Shown here: positions 25,715 to 33,979 of the stretch, piece after piece
How the letters are laid out: each line of letters begins with the position of its first letter
Numbering within the stretch: position 1 is the first letter of the stretch
Assembly: GCF_030020805.1 (NCBI RefSeq)
Contig: NZ_CP125098.1
Coordinates: 6,657,501-6,721,500 of the forward strand
DNA from: Paenibacillus sp. RC67
GTDB lineage: Bacteria; Bacillota; Bacilli; Paenibacillales; NBRC-103111
Direction: 5' to 3'
Length of the DNA: 64,000 bases
Notes under the pieces: generated by a model
Told to the model about the DNA's origin: nothing
Database searches by the model: none
What the model saw: only the letters and a program-made list of their open reading frames with translations
Position numbers and translations under genes: made by a program

Positions 25715-27636
25715 CGAGACTCCCCCTCTCGCAGCAGCACTCCAAACACTCCTTTAAGTTCCTCTTTCAAGAACGGCTCTACCGCCAGATCTACAACGTA
25801 GAGCTGCTTGCCGTTCTTTTTTAAAATTTGTAAAGCTTCCTGTAAAGCTCCCGTTTGTGTGATTCCTTCACTCGATGGGATCACAAGGTCAACCATAGCC
25901 CCTTCTCCAAGTCGCACGGATGGAGCTTCTACCACTTGTGCCGCTGGGTAGTCGGAGTGATTCTGCACCTTCTGCAGCGCTGCTTTTAGCGCCTTCTGCA
26001 AAGCCGTTGTCTTATTTAATCCGATACTGCCATACCAACCATCCGCTGTACCGACCCAAACCGTAGGGAAACCCGATATTTCCTCACCCAGACCGATCAC
26101 CGGTTCTCTTCCCATAGCAGTCAAAGCCTGCAAATAATACCGACATCTTGGTTCTTCCACTCTGCTTAACTGTACCTGTGTGGCAGATTGCCTCTGAACC
26201 TCCTGCGTCATAGCCATCTGTTGGGCTACATTGGCTTGTAATCCACGCAGTATGGCTTCTGCCGATGTTCTCCCTACACCAACACCCACAATTTCTTGCG
26301 TAGTCACAAGCTTACCAGCCAATCGGGATACATACGCTTCAATCCCTATCAATCCTGCTTCGCTCCGCGCTTCCTCATGCGTCAGACCGGTACCGATTTG
26401 CTCCGGCAGCAGTCCTGCAGGCCCCTCCGCTAACGGGTCAACCGACTGAACACGGCACTGGGAAAGCGGAAGCTGCCTCAAGCTGCCCTCTTCCCAAATA
26501 TGGAGAATCCCTGAATGGGGTGAAGTCAATTGATTCAAATAGGCCAGCAAACGATTGGATGCATCACGGTCTGAGCTCCCTTCTTCCTTGTAAAGCTCAA
26601 GAGTAGAAGCTCTAACCGCTTGCGGCTCCGCAAACCCATGAACCAAAGGATGCGGTATAAAAGGATGCCAGCCTCCCTCCAACGTTTCCAGATCCAACAG
26701 AAAAAAAGAGTTTCTGAGTGCTGCTTCTCCGGTAGCGGATTTAAACAGCTCAAACACAATGACATTCGCAAGCATTGAGCCTGCGGTGGATGAGAAGTAA
26801 TGCTGCTTAGGTTCCTTAAATACGGAGGACTGATGAACCCTGCGCCATGCTGATTCCCAGCATCCTTCCGACTCAGGATGTACAACCGGACCCGCCATTC
26901 CTGTCTGATGAAGACACATGGCCGGCAGCAGCATCTTCTTCTCTGCTCTGCAAGCCGAATGGAGTAGTCGGAACTCCTCTACTTCCCCCTCCTCAGAAAC
27001 ATACAGAATTGCTTGGAATGGCTGAATAACGTTTCTCCAACCGTCTGCTCCTTCTTCACGCAAAGGGATCTCCTTAAGAACCACCTCGGGGTCCGTAAGG
27101 CGGGCTTGCTCTGCTAATGCCTCAATCCGCTCTCGATTCGTCGGCGCAGAATTAGTTATCACCATGTTGATCCTCTGCAGTCCGGACTCCAATAAAGCAG
27201 AAATCAGTGCAACGAAGAACGGACCGGACCCAACCGCTAATACGCCGGCCTGCCGATAACTCTGAAACCGATAAGCTGCGGAATCACCGAAGCTTTCTAA
27301 AAAAGCTATTTGTGCAGCGTGCTTTTGAATAATCCCGCTCGTCAATTGATGAGGACGGTCTTTACTCACATCCCGTACCAAGCCTTTTTGATATAGGATG
27401 TTTGCAATTTCATACACCCTTTCACGATGCGGAGACGACAACCCGTTCGTCAAATCAGCCAATGTATGTTCTCCACTGAACATGGGGAACAGTTTTTCAA
27501 TCCAACGATCGATCATCCCGCCTTCCATGCGGAATGTGCCTACGTTATTCCGGAAATACACACCGTCGTTCGATATAGGGAGGAAATACGTATCCTCCTT
27601 TACTTTCAGGCGGGCAGCAGGGGTTAAACTTGTCAT
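25711..27636 (-). CDS. TOMM leader-binding F protein (ocin-ThiF-like)
   Basis: A 641-aa protein of the putative thiazole-containing bacteriocin maturation family. Residues about 10-90 (VKEDTYFLPISNDGVYFRNN...YEIANILYQKGLVRDV) look like a PqqD-type RiPP recognition element. A Rossmann-like ThiF segment follows (GVLAVGSGPFFVALISALLESG), and the remainder is a diverged YcaO-like/scaffold region. In characterised heterocycloanthracin clusters the F protein binds the leader and presents the precursor to the D protein. The ATG at 27636 has AGGAGGAG six bases upstream. The frame stays open for 108 more codons through the precursor gene, but that is a low-complexity shadow. The gene overlaps the D gene by four bases. 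Confidence 0.9.
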   Translation of the reverse strand: MTSLTPAARLKVKEDTYFLPISNDGVYFRNNVGTFRMEGGMIDRWIEKLFPMFSGEHTLADLTNGLSSPHRERVYEIANILYQKGLVRDVSKDRPHQLTSGIIQKHAAQIAFLESFGDSAAYRFQSYRQAGVLAVGSGPFFVALISALLESGLQRINMVITNSAPTNRERIEALAEQARLTDPEVVLKEIPLREEGADGWRNVIQPFQAILYVSEEGEVEEFRLLHSACRAEKKMLLPAMCLHQTGMAGPVVHPESEGCWESAWRRVHQSSVFKEPKQHYFSSTAGSMLANVIVFELFKSATGEAALRNSFFLLDLETLEGGWHPFIPHPLVHGFAEPQAVRASTLELYKEEGSSDRDASNRLLAYLNQLTSPHSGILHIWEEGSLRQLPLSQCRVQSVDPLAEGPAGLLPEQIGTGLTHEEARSEAGLIGIEAYVSRLAGKLVTTQEIVGVGVGRTSAEAILRGLQANVAQQMAMTQEVQRQSATQVQLSRVEEPRCRYYLQALTAMGREPVIGLGEEISGFPTVWVGTADGWYGSIGLNKTTALQKALKAALQKVQNHSDYPAAQVVEAPSVRLGEGAMVDLVIPSSEGITQTGALQEALQILKKNGKQLYVVDLAVEPFLKEELKGVFGVLLREGESR

Positions 27637-27730
27637 TTCGCTCCTCCTAATGGTGTATTTTGCCAATTTATGGTACGTGGTTTCTATATTATATGTACAT
27701 GAATTCGTCCCACATGCCTTGCCTGTAATG

Positions 27731-27764
27731 AATAAAACCCCTGACAACTTATCGTTGTCAGGGG
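27731..27764 (-). terminator. Hairpin terminator between precursor and F genes
   Basis: On the minus strand CCCCTGACAAC and GTTGTCAGGGG form a perfect 11-bp stem with a five-base loop, followed by TTTTATT. It is 44 bases past the precursor stop and 95 bases before the F gene start. Confidence 0.85.
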
Positions 27765-27808
27765 CTGGCATTTCCTCCGCAAGTCGTTGCGGTTCAATTA
27801 AACGGGAA

Positions 27809-28135
27809 TTAACGACAACGATGACCGCAACCTCCGCAGCGAAATCCACCACAACGGAAACCGCCACAGCGGAATCCACCGCAACCTCCACAGCCGCCGC
27901 AACCTCCGCAACCCCCGAACCCACCACAGCCGCCGAAACCTCCGCAGCCGCCGAACCCACCGCAAAATCCTACACAAAAGCCGCCAAAGCCAACACATAG
28001 CCTTGCTGGATCCACCTCTACACCAACGGGAAACTGCCCCGTCGCGTACTGGTCTTGTTGGTTCCAAGGCGTCATCTCACTGGACTGAAATTGGGAAACG
28101 CTCAATTGTTGAAGATCATTTTGAAATTCATTCAT
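27809..28135 (-). CDS. Heterocycloanthracin/sonorensin-type TOMM precursor peptide
   Basis: A 108-aa peptide. The ATG at 28135 has TTGGAGG ten bases upstream; an earlier in-frame ATG at 28183 would place that site inside the gene. The leader (about residues 1-46) is MNEFQNDLQQLSVSQF, then an acidic/Gln-rich part ending VEVDPARL. The core contains 14 Cys spaced by Gly-Gly, Gly-Phe and Phe-Arg units: three GGFGGC repeats, a run of GGC triplets, three GGFRC repeats, then GGCGHRCR. There is no Ser or Thr in the core, so only thiazoles are expected. It matches the Bacillus heterocycloanthracin/sonorensin bacteriocin family in leader style and core layout. It heads the cluster F-D-B and has its own terminator. 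Confidence 0.92.
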   Translation of the reverse strand: MNEFQNDLQQLSVSQFQSSEMTPWNQQDQYATGQFPVGVEVDPARLCVGFGGFCVGFCGGFGGCGGFGGCGGFGGCGGCGGCGGCGGFRCGGFRCGGFRCGGCGHRCR

Positions 28136-28183
28136 TTGTAAAAACCTCCAATAGTTTTTTTCTGATAACCAATGTGGGTACAT

Positions 28184-28402
28184 TTAGGTAAGATCGAACT
28201 GTTCTGAACATAATTCCAATCTATGGAGTATCTCCGCATTTGTTACTGAATCAAACGCCCATTTATTGGGCATTTGTACCAAAACAAGCTGTTTCGGCTT
28301 GGTCATACGGGAAGGATCAAGGATTGGATGCCGCTGCACGCGCAGAGTTCCAATGCTTTTATCGGATAAAAAAAGATGATCCCTAATAAGTTCAGGAACC
28401 AT
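28184..28402 (-). CDS. Possible small protein upstream of the TOMM precursor
   Basis: A 72-aa open frame starting MVPELIRDHLFLSDKS, ending 48 bases before the precursor start on the same strand. Its codons look ordinary and it contains no obvious motif. No clear ribosome binding site precedes the ATG, and a stop codon sits directly before it. It may be a real small gene, a remnant of a larger one, or the 5' leader of the precursor mRNA. I do not recognise it. Confidence 0.3.
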   Translation of the reverse strand: MVPELIRDHLFLSDKSIGTLRVQRHPILDPSRMTKPKQLVLVQMPNKWAFDSVTNAEILHRLELCSEQFDLT

Positions 28403-28442
28403 CTAAAACACGCTCGTTAGTCAAATGCGGCTCGCGAGAGTA

Positions 28443-29282
28443 CTATTCAATTTCAAACTCAGCAATCAATGTCTGCTTTAATTCACTGATTTCCAGAACA
28501 GTCACATTTTTTATAATTCGATATCTCCCCTTATCCAGATCATCTATTTTAATTTTCTGCTCGTAGCTTTTTCCAGGTTCTAGCCGGATGCCCTGCAATG
28601 TAAATTGTCTGAATATATTTGCATTCTCCCACTTGGATGTGGATGTATTGTATTTTTGCAATTTGTAGGGCAAGCCTGTAAGAAGGACGGTAGGACCCTG
28701 ATTCGTTATTTTTAGCTTTAGTTGATCCTGATTGGTGTAGCTATGCTTATTCAAGGTTATAGACGACTTAATTTCTTGTTTCGGAACGTGGATAGGCGCC
28801 AATAATGTATCTTCAATTTCATAATTGTCTTCAATTCCATAATTTGGACTTAGAACTTCAATACTAAGCAAATATAATGCATCCTGCTCCTCAGGTAATT
28901 TCGTTGAATAACGAATCTGCTTTGAAACGTCACTACTCGTCGATTGTTCATCTATGATTGAGAGTGTTTTGTATTCTTTGTTTAATTTGGATAACCGGAA
29001 CCGGACTTTTTGGTTTGCTGGATTATCATTCAGTAGCACATAGACAGGGTCTCCGGGCCTCATAACTCCCCCTGACATGGAATAACCAATATGTCCTCCT
29101 TTCGCACTACGAAACCATTGTCCTGATGGTGACCCATAACCCGTTTTTTTATCTAAATCCTCACCAAAATTAACAGGTAAAATAAACGGAGGATTATTTT
29201 CAAAATTGGGGTATTGTTTTAAGAAGGACACATCTGTAGATGCCAATGCAGCACATACTAAGAGAACTAACATGGCTTGCAA
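28443..29282 (-). CDS. Secreted protein with C-terminal bacterial Ig-like domain
   Basis: A 279-aa protein. The best start is TTG 29282, with AGGAGG eight bases upstream, giving a short hydrophobic N-terminus (QAMLVLLVCAALAS) that resembles a signal peptide. The C-terminal half (ITLNKHSYTNQDQLKLKITNQG ... IRLEPGKSYEQKIKIDDLDKGRYRIIKNV) fits the Big_14-type Ig-like fold found in Bacillales surface proteins. The middle has no recognised motif. It lies just upstream of the TOMM precursor on the same strand. A link to that cluster, for example in immunity, is possible but purely positional. Confidence 0.6.
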   Translation of the reverse strand: MQAMLVLLVCAALASTDVSFLKQYPNFENNPPFILPVNFGEDLDKKTGYGSPSGQWFRSAKGGHIGYSMSGGVMRPGDPVYVLLNDNPANQKVRFRLSKLNKEYKTLSIIDEQSTSSDVSKQIRYSTKLPEEQDALYLLSIEVLSPNYGIEDNYEIEDTLLAPIHVPKQEIKSSITLNKHSYTNQDQLKLKITNQGPTVLLTGLPYKLQKYNTSTSKWENANIFRQFTLQGIRLEPGKSYEQKIKIDDLDKGRYRIIKNVTVLEISELKQTLIAEFEIE

Positions 29283-29354
29283 TTCAAACGCCTCCTTTGG
29301 TTTGATTTCGCTTTCGAAATAGTATAATAAATAGAAGAATAGGAGGAGATCATT

Positions 29355-29747
29355 TTGAGCAGAAAACAAGTTTTTACAGGCTCCCCTTGGGAACCCGTTG
29401 TCGGTTATTGCCGTGCCATTCGTGTAGGCAATCGAATTGAAGTGGCAGGAACCACCGCCATGAAAGATGGAGAAGTTATAGGAGTCGGGAATCCTTATGA
29501 ACAAACCAAGTTTATATTGCAAACGATCGAGATGGCCCTAGCAGAATTAGGCGCGGATTTGACCCACGTAGTGAGAACAAGAATGTTCGTTACAGACATA
29601 TCCCGGTGGGAGGAAATCGGAAAAGCGCATGGCGAGTTTTTCAGAGATATTCAGCCTGTAGCTACGATGGTAGAGGTCAAGGCTCTCATAGACCCGCAGT
29701 TAATGATAGAAATAGAGGTCGAGGCTGTCCTGGAATCATTGGATTAA
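29355..29747 (+). CDS. RidA family protein (YjgF/YER057c/UK114)
   Basis: A 130-aa protein of the Rid superfamily, with GYCRAIRVGNRIEVAGTTAM, the central LAELGADLTHVVRTRMFVTDI and the C-terminal PVATMVEVKALIDPQLMIEIEVEAVL. The conserved Arg of the imine-deaminase site is likely the R in VVRTRMFV. RidA proteins hydrolyse reactive enamine/imine products of PLP enzymes. The TTG start at 29355 has AGGAGGAG upstream. Its last four bases overlap the convergent phosphotransferase gene. Confidence 0.9.
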   Translation: MSRKQVFTGSPWEPVVGYCRAIRVGNRIEVAGTTAMKDGEVIGVGNPYEQTKFILQTIEMALAELGADLTHVVRTRMFVTDISRWEEIGKAHGEFFRDIQPVATMVEVKALIDPQLMIEIEVEAVLESLD

Positions 29748-30748
29748 GAACGATTCAACAAATGAATGGAACAAAGCTTCAGCAAAGTATCCTCCATTCG
29801 ATTTAGCTTTTCTGAGAGCTGTTGAAATTGATGCAGCCTTTTCTGAGCAGCTTCAAGTGAGCCAACTTTGGCGGTATAACGGCCCAAGTGATGGATAAAG
29901 GAACCCATATACCTTAATTTAATAAGGTCAGGAATCATGCATATCTCATCGTTGGTTAACGAAGCGTGCTCACTATATCCAGAAATAAAGCTTTCTGCAT
30001 AGTTAGAGAATGAGCTCTCCTCATGGGCATACGACATTAATCCGACCGCGAGTTCCATCGCTCTTACATCCGGAGAGCAAAATTCAAAGTCCAATACCCC
30101 TGAGATGCGTCCGTCGTTCCATAGTAGGTTACTTAATGCAAGATCACCATGCACCAGTTGATGAGGCAGTCGGGAGAATGCCGGCTTCAGCTCCTCCATA
30201 GCTATAAGCTCTTTGAGCATAAAGTTGGCTGCCTCAACATCCTTCGTTTCCCAAGGCTGAGTTAAAATATCATGAAGCATTTCCTTAGACACGAGTGGAT
30301 GAACCTCATGCAGATGATAGGAGCCACGATACGGCGGCTTTTCGGAAACCTGTACTGTGCTAAGGGCAAGTGAAAGCTCTCCTGCTGCCCGTCCGAACAA
30401 GTAAGCCTCCTCAGCTTGAGGGCGTTCTCCTGGAATGCAATGAAATAGTACGCCGATCTGTCCATTGCCCAATCGTGTAAGCAGTTGTCCGTCTTGATTA
30501 TGTACAGGAACCGGGATTTCAAAGGATAAATCCTGCTGCTTCAATGCATTCAGCACCGCTAGCTCAAATAGAATCGGCTGTTCATCACGACGGTTATCAT
30601 ATATCCGGAACACGTAACGATCTTCTCCTGCGAACACATAACAAGTGGTGTTGTTAACGCCAAAGGAGACCGGCTTTGTCGATACGTCCTGACGCTCTTT
30701 AAAATAAGCGTTTCTGATTTCCACCTCTACAGTATGGAGCTTATCCAC
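29744..30748 (-). CDS. Phosphotransferase (APH/homoserine-kinase-II-like)
   Basis: A 334-aa kinase-fold protein. The nucleotide lobe has VNNTTCYVFAGEDRYVFRIYDN; the catalytic loop is LVHGDLALSNLLWNDG and the metal-binding motif is GVLDFEFCSPD. This arrangement resembles the type II homoserine kinase/choline kinase group. GTG 30748 is chosen because GGAG lies nine bases upstream; the TTG at 30757 abuts that site. It follows an aldo/keto reductase gene by 19 bases and is probably co-transcribed. The substrate is unknown. Confidence 0.83.
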   Translation of the reverse strand: MDKLHTVEVEIRNAYFKERQDVSTKPVSFGVNNTTCYVFAGEDRYVFRIYDNRRDEQPILFELAVLNALKQQDLSFEIPVPVHNQDGQLLTRLGNGQIGVLFHCIPGERPQAEEAYLFGRAAGELSLALSTVQVSEKPPYRGSYHLHEVHPLVSKEMLHDILTQPWETKDVEAANFMLKELIAMEELKPAFSRLPHQLVHGDLALSNLLWNDGRISGVLDFEFCSPDVRAMELAVGLMSYAHEESSFSNYAESFISGYSEHASLTNDEICMIPDLIKLRYMGSFIHHLGRYTAKVGSLEAAQKRLHQFQQLSEKLNRMEDTLLKLCSIHLLNRS

Positions 30749-30767
30749 CTTGTTCAACTCCGTTTAC

Positions 30768-31625
30768 TTAGTCTCCAGTTGTAATGGGAAAGGAGCTGTA
30801 GATCCGCTCCTGATCTTTCTCATCTAATGCCCAGCCTATTGCATTCAAATTATCCCGGATATGCTGAATATTCGCAGCCTTGGGGATTGTCACAACGCCC
30901 TCTTGGCGAAGGATCCAGTTTAAAGCAACTTGATGCGCCGTCTTTCCGTGCTTAGCTCCGATCTCCTCCAGAAGTGCTCTCTCCTCTGTTCCGACAGGGG
31001 GAAACCCTCGTTTGCCAAATACTTCGGGAGCATAACCGAACGGAGAATACCCCATGACGGTAATTCCATTACTTCGGCAATATGGAAGCACATCGTTCTC
31101 TATCGCTCTATCGTTCAAGTGATAGCCTACCTGATTGCATACTAACGGATGCTTGCCCAAAGCATTCTGGGCTTCCTTCATAAGCTCCGGACTAAAATTA
31201 CTAACCCCTACATGCTTGACCCAGCCTCTCTCGACCAATTCAGCCATCGCGCTCATCGTCTCTGCGACCTCAAACTGTGGGCTTGGCCAATGCTGTAAAT
31301 AAAGATCAATATAGGAGGTTTGCAGTCGCTCGAGGCTGGACTCCGCCGCTTGTAAAACCCCCTCGTATGAACAATGCTTGGAAGATACCTTCGTAACAAG
31401 AAATACATCCTTGCGTACGTCCTTAATAGCCTCTCCTACAATACGCTCAGAGCCGCCTTTGGCATATTCCTCTGCCGTATCAATCAGGGACATCCCATTT
31501 TCCAAACCAAGCCGTAAAGCTTCAATTTCTCTGTCGGCATGGCTTCTGTCTTCTCCAAACTTCCAGGTTCCTTGACCGATCACGGGAATTTGCACATTTG
31601 TCATGCCTAATCTGCGGTAGAACAT
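30768..31625 (-). CDS. Aldo/keto reductase
   Basis: A 285-aa AKR-fold enzyme. The catalytic residues are D and Y in SLIDTAEEYAKGGSE, K in LVTKVSS and H in LYLQHWPSP. The NADPH end is GVVTIPKAANIQHIRDN. AAGGA precedes the ATG. It is the first gene of a two-gene unit with the phosphotransferase downstream. It is not closely similar to the reductase at 4.3 kb, so the two are probably paralogues with different substrates. Confidence 0.88.
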   Translation of the reverse strand: MFYRRLGMTNVQIPVIGQGTWKFGEDRSHADREIEALRLGLENGMSLIDTAEEYAKGGSERIVGEAIKDVRKDVFLVTKVSSKHCSYEGVLQAAESSLERLQTSYIDLYLQHWPSPQFEVAETMSAMAELVERGWVKHVGVSNFSPELMKEAQNALGKHPLVCNQVGYHLNDRAIENDVLPYCRSNGITVMGYSPFGYAPEVFGKRGFPPVGTEERALLEEIGAKHGKTAHQVALNWILRQEGVVTIPKAANIQHIRDNLNAIGWALDEKDQERIYSSFPITTGD

Positions 31626-31829
31626 CTAGCCTCATTCCTTTCAGTGATTTATTACCCCTCTGTACGTTTGCAACTATATGTATCTATGCCAAAGAACCGA
31701 AAGCTACTGCTTTATTAAACCTGAATGTTTAACTCAAGCTTGTCGCCATTCGAGATCTCCCTACCCGTTCGGATAGCCGATTCACAAGCAATGTAGCAGT
31801 ACTTAACTCGTGCGAATAACTTCTCCGTC

Positions 31830-32486
31830 TCATTTGTATGCTTGCTTGGTATCCGCATTGATCTCTTCTCTATACTCAAGGCCGTCGACCGCTGCATAAT
31901 CCACATTCATTTTCCCGATCCGATGAATAATCATGGGCCATTCCACATCGGTCATCATGTCTTTGGAATGCTGCAAAATAAGCTCGGCGCTTCGCCTCGA
32001 AAATCCGCAAGAACCTGCGGTAACATCCGCTTCCTTCCCAAGCTCTAACGAAAACAGAGTGTTCGTTATATTTTCCGTCATGATCCATCCAACCGGATGG
32101 GTGTGGAATGCTTTCTCCGTTCTGCCCAAAATAAGATAATCGTGGTTCGGAAGCTCCCCGTTAACCACTCTGCTCAATTCATCTCTATAGCTGTCTATCC
32201 AAGTTAATAATCGATCCCAATCACAGTAATGAAAGAAGTCGTTATCGCCCTCCAAGCCGAATCTTACAACCTCTCTTCTTGCATGTGCAGATCCTTTTTT
32301 AGGAATGATCCTCGTATGGATCCCCCATGCTTCCAGCTCCTGAGCAATCCTGGTATCGCTTTCATCACTTATCGTAATGAAAATGTCCTTGTATATCGTT
32401 TGGATTTGTCCTCCATGCTTACGAATAAGATCAAGATTATCCCCATTGGGATCATGAGTAGGGCAGACCAATGCGACGTTGTTCAT
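31830..32486 (-). CDS. Glycosyltransferase-like conserved protein, possibly frameshifted at the C-terminus
   Basis: A 218-aa protein starting MNNVALVCPTHDPNG, with GAGGTACGG before the ATG at 32486. HYCDWDRLLTW and DVTAGSCGFSRRSAELIL suggest a nucleotide-sugar-transferase-like (GT-A) fold, though I cannot name the family. After the stop (TGA at 31830-31832), a frame offset by one base continues for about 40 codons as ETEKLFARVKYCYIACESAI, ending at 31715. That stretch looks like genuine protein, so the true gene may span 31715-32486 with a frameshift near 31840. Confidence 0.6.
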   Translation of the reverse strand: MNNVALVCPTHDPNGDNLDLIRKHGGQIQTIYKDIFITISDESDTRIAQELEAWGIHTRIIPKKGSAHARREVVRFGLEGDNDFFHYCDWDRLLTWIDSYRDELSRVVNGELPNHDYLILGRTEKAFHTHPVGWIMTENITNTLFSLELGKEADVTAGSCGFSRRSAELILQHSKDMMTDVEWPMIIHRIGKMNVDYAAVDGLEYREEINADTKQAYK

Positions 32487-32656
32487 TTGCCGTACCTCGT
32501 TTCCTCTTTTTCTTCCTACAGGAATCATTGAAGGTGCTCCTTGCTGCTATATAGTTCTATAATCATTTTACAAATTAATCCAGAAGGGAGGCAAGTTTAT
32601 TTTTTATTATAGGCAAACTCCCCTAGAGCAAGGTTCCACATAGAAGCCACAACAAC

Positions 32657-32688
32657 AAAAAAAGAGCCACCAAACGCTTAGTCGCTCT
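32657..32688 (-). terminator. Terminator after the PPK2 gene
   Basis: On the minus strand GAGC...GCTC, with inner AC/GT pairing, is followed by TTTTTTTG. Confidence 0.55.
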
Positions 32689-32700
32689 ATTCGGGTATCG

Positions 32701-33516
32701 TCAACTTTCCGGAAGCAGCAGGATTCTTTCCTTCACTTGAGAGTCGGGCTCTGGATATTGCAGCGGAAGCTTTTTCAACTCTTCGACAATGATGCTCAAT
32801 ACCAGATAATCCCGATACCAGCGATGGTTAGAAGGTATAATATGCCACGGAGCATTCTTGAAGCTGCAATTCTGGAACACATCCTCATAAGCCTTTTCGT
32901 AGGACTCCCAGAACTTGCGCTCTAGCAGATCATCGGGATCGAACTTCCAGGTTTTAGAAGGGTCCTTCAATCTTTGTTCGATTTTGGAGATCTGAAAGGA
33001 TTTGGATATATGAAGAAATAGTTTAATGACTATGGTGTCATGATCGGTCAGCAGCTTTTCAAAATGCTTAATGTGTTTAAAGCGCTGTTCAGCCTCTTCA
33101 TCTTCGACCTGTTCGTGAACGCGGGTGATAAGCACCTCCTCGTAGTAAGAACGATTAAAGGCCGTTATATAGCCGCGGGCAGGCACTTCCTTGTGGGTTC
33201 TCCACAGAAAATCATGAGCCGCTTCATCCATGGTCGGCTTTTTGAAGGAGGTCGCCTTAAAGCCTTGCGGATTCACACCGGACAGCACCTTTTTGATGAC
33301 ACCGTCCTTACCGCTGCAATCCATTCCCTGGAAGATTATAAGCACCGAATATTTCTTCTGAGCGAATAAAATATCCTGCAGCTGCTGCAGCTCCTCCTTC
33401 AGCTTCTCCACCGCTTCGGCAACCTCTTCTTTACCAGAGAAAGAGCCGGTATCCTCGGGATCGAATTGACTTAACTTTTTCTTCTTTCCGCTGGGCCATA
33501 CATAGTTTTTCAGCAT
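32701..33516 (-). CDS. Polyphosphate kinase 2 family protein
   Basis: A 271-aa P-loop kinase. Walker A is GMDCSGKDG (64-72, Cys for the usual Ala) and the lid/Walker B region is ITAFNRSYYEEVLITRVH. KPTMDEAAHDFLWRTHKEVP and HWRWYRD-like NHRWYRDYLVL are characteristic of class III PPK2 proteins. It transfers phosphate between polyphosphate and nucleotides, probably phosphorylating AMP or ADP. AGGAGG precedes the ATG. It is a single gene with its own terminator. Confidence 0.92.
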   Translation of the reverse strand: MLKNYVWPSGKKKKLSQFDPEDTGSFSGKEEVAEAVEKLKEELQQLQDILFAQKKYSVLIIFQGMDCSGKDGVIKKVLSGVNPQGFKATSFKKPTMDEAAHDFLWRTHKEVPARGYITAFNRSYYEEVLITRVHEQVEDEEAEQRFKHIKHFEKLLTDHDTIVIKLFLHISKSFQISKIEQRLKDPSKTWKFDPDDLLERKFWESYEKAYEDVFQNCSFKNAPWHIIPSNHRWYRDYLVLSIIVEELKKLPLQYPEPDSQVKERILLLPES

Positions 33517-33634
33517 AAGATCAGCCTCCTGAAGTGTCCTGGGTTATATTGGATTCTATAGCATATCTCAAACCTATGTTGCAGCTAATCACTATGATGA
33601 CTTTTACCCTCACGGATGTATATACGAAAACGGT

Positions 33635-33841
33635 TTACGGCACTAATTTGTCGTAGCCCTTCGGATCAAGAAGCTTGGGATCAAAGCCGGTTTGCTTGAT
33701 TGCCTCGCCTTTAATAGATGAATTGCAGGATTTGCATACGTAATATTTCGTTTGCTTGGTTTTAATCTTGGCGTACTGCGGGTCGCTATGCTCCAAAGTG
33801 AATTTACCGTTGCAATTAAAGCATTGAACCTCCAGGGACAT
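33635..33841 (-). CDS. Small zinc-ribbon protein (YlaI/DUF2197-like)
   Basis: A 68-aa protein with two CxxC pairs, CFNC and CKSC, about 30 residues apart, consistent with one bound zinc. The C-terminus GFDPKLLDPKGYDKLVP is polar. AAGGAGG precedes the ATG. It resembles the YlaI/DUF2197 type found across Bacillales. The function is unknown. It is monocistronic. Confidence 0.75.
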   Translation of the reverse strand: MSLEVQCFNCNGKFTLEHSDPQYAKIKTKQTKYYVCKSCNSSIKGEAIKQTGFDPKLLDPKGYDKLVP

Positions 33842-33937
33842 AGAAATACCTCCTTCGTCAATTACGGCACTCTCTTATTATCCCATATTATTCCAACGAT
33901 TAGTGTGACTAATTATTGAATTGTCCATAAAACAGTA

Positions 33938-33971
33938 AACCGGAGCGTCCCTCGTTGGAACAGCTCCGTTA
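33938..33971 (-). terminator. Terminator after the Gfo/Idh/MocA gene
   Basis: On the minus strand AACGGAGC pairs with GCTCCGGTT, with inner TTCC/GGGA, followed by TACTGTTTTAT. Confidence 0.6.
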
Positions 33972-33979
33972 CACATTAG

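Noticed and set aside
27637..27960. N-terminal extension of the F protein reading through the precursor gene
   Set aside because: It is low-complexity Ala/Val sequence arising from the Gly/Cys repeats in another frame, and a strong ribosome binding site sits at the internal ATG 27636.
27812..27990. Short repeats resembling a CRISPR array
   Set aside because: The units are 9-18 bp and in frame within the precursor core, with no spacers.
27398..28000. Plus-strand 200-codon frame with a Thr/Ala-rich end
   Set aside because: It is antisense to the precursor and F genes; its composition simply mirrors the repeats, and it has no ribosome binding site.
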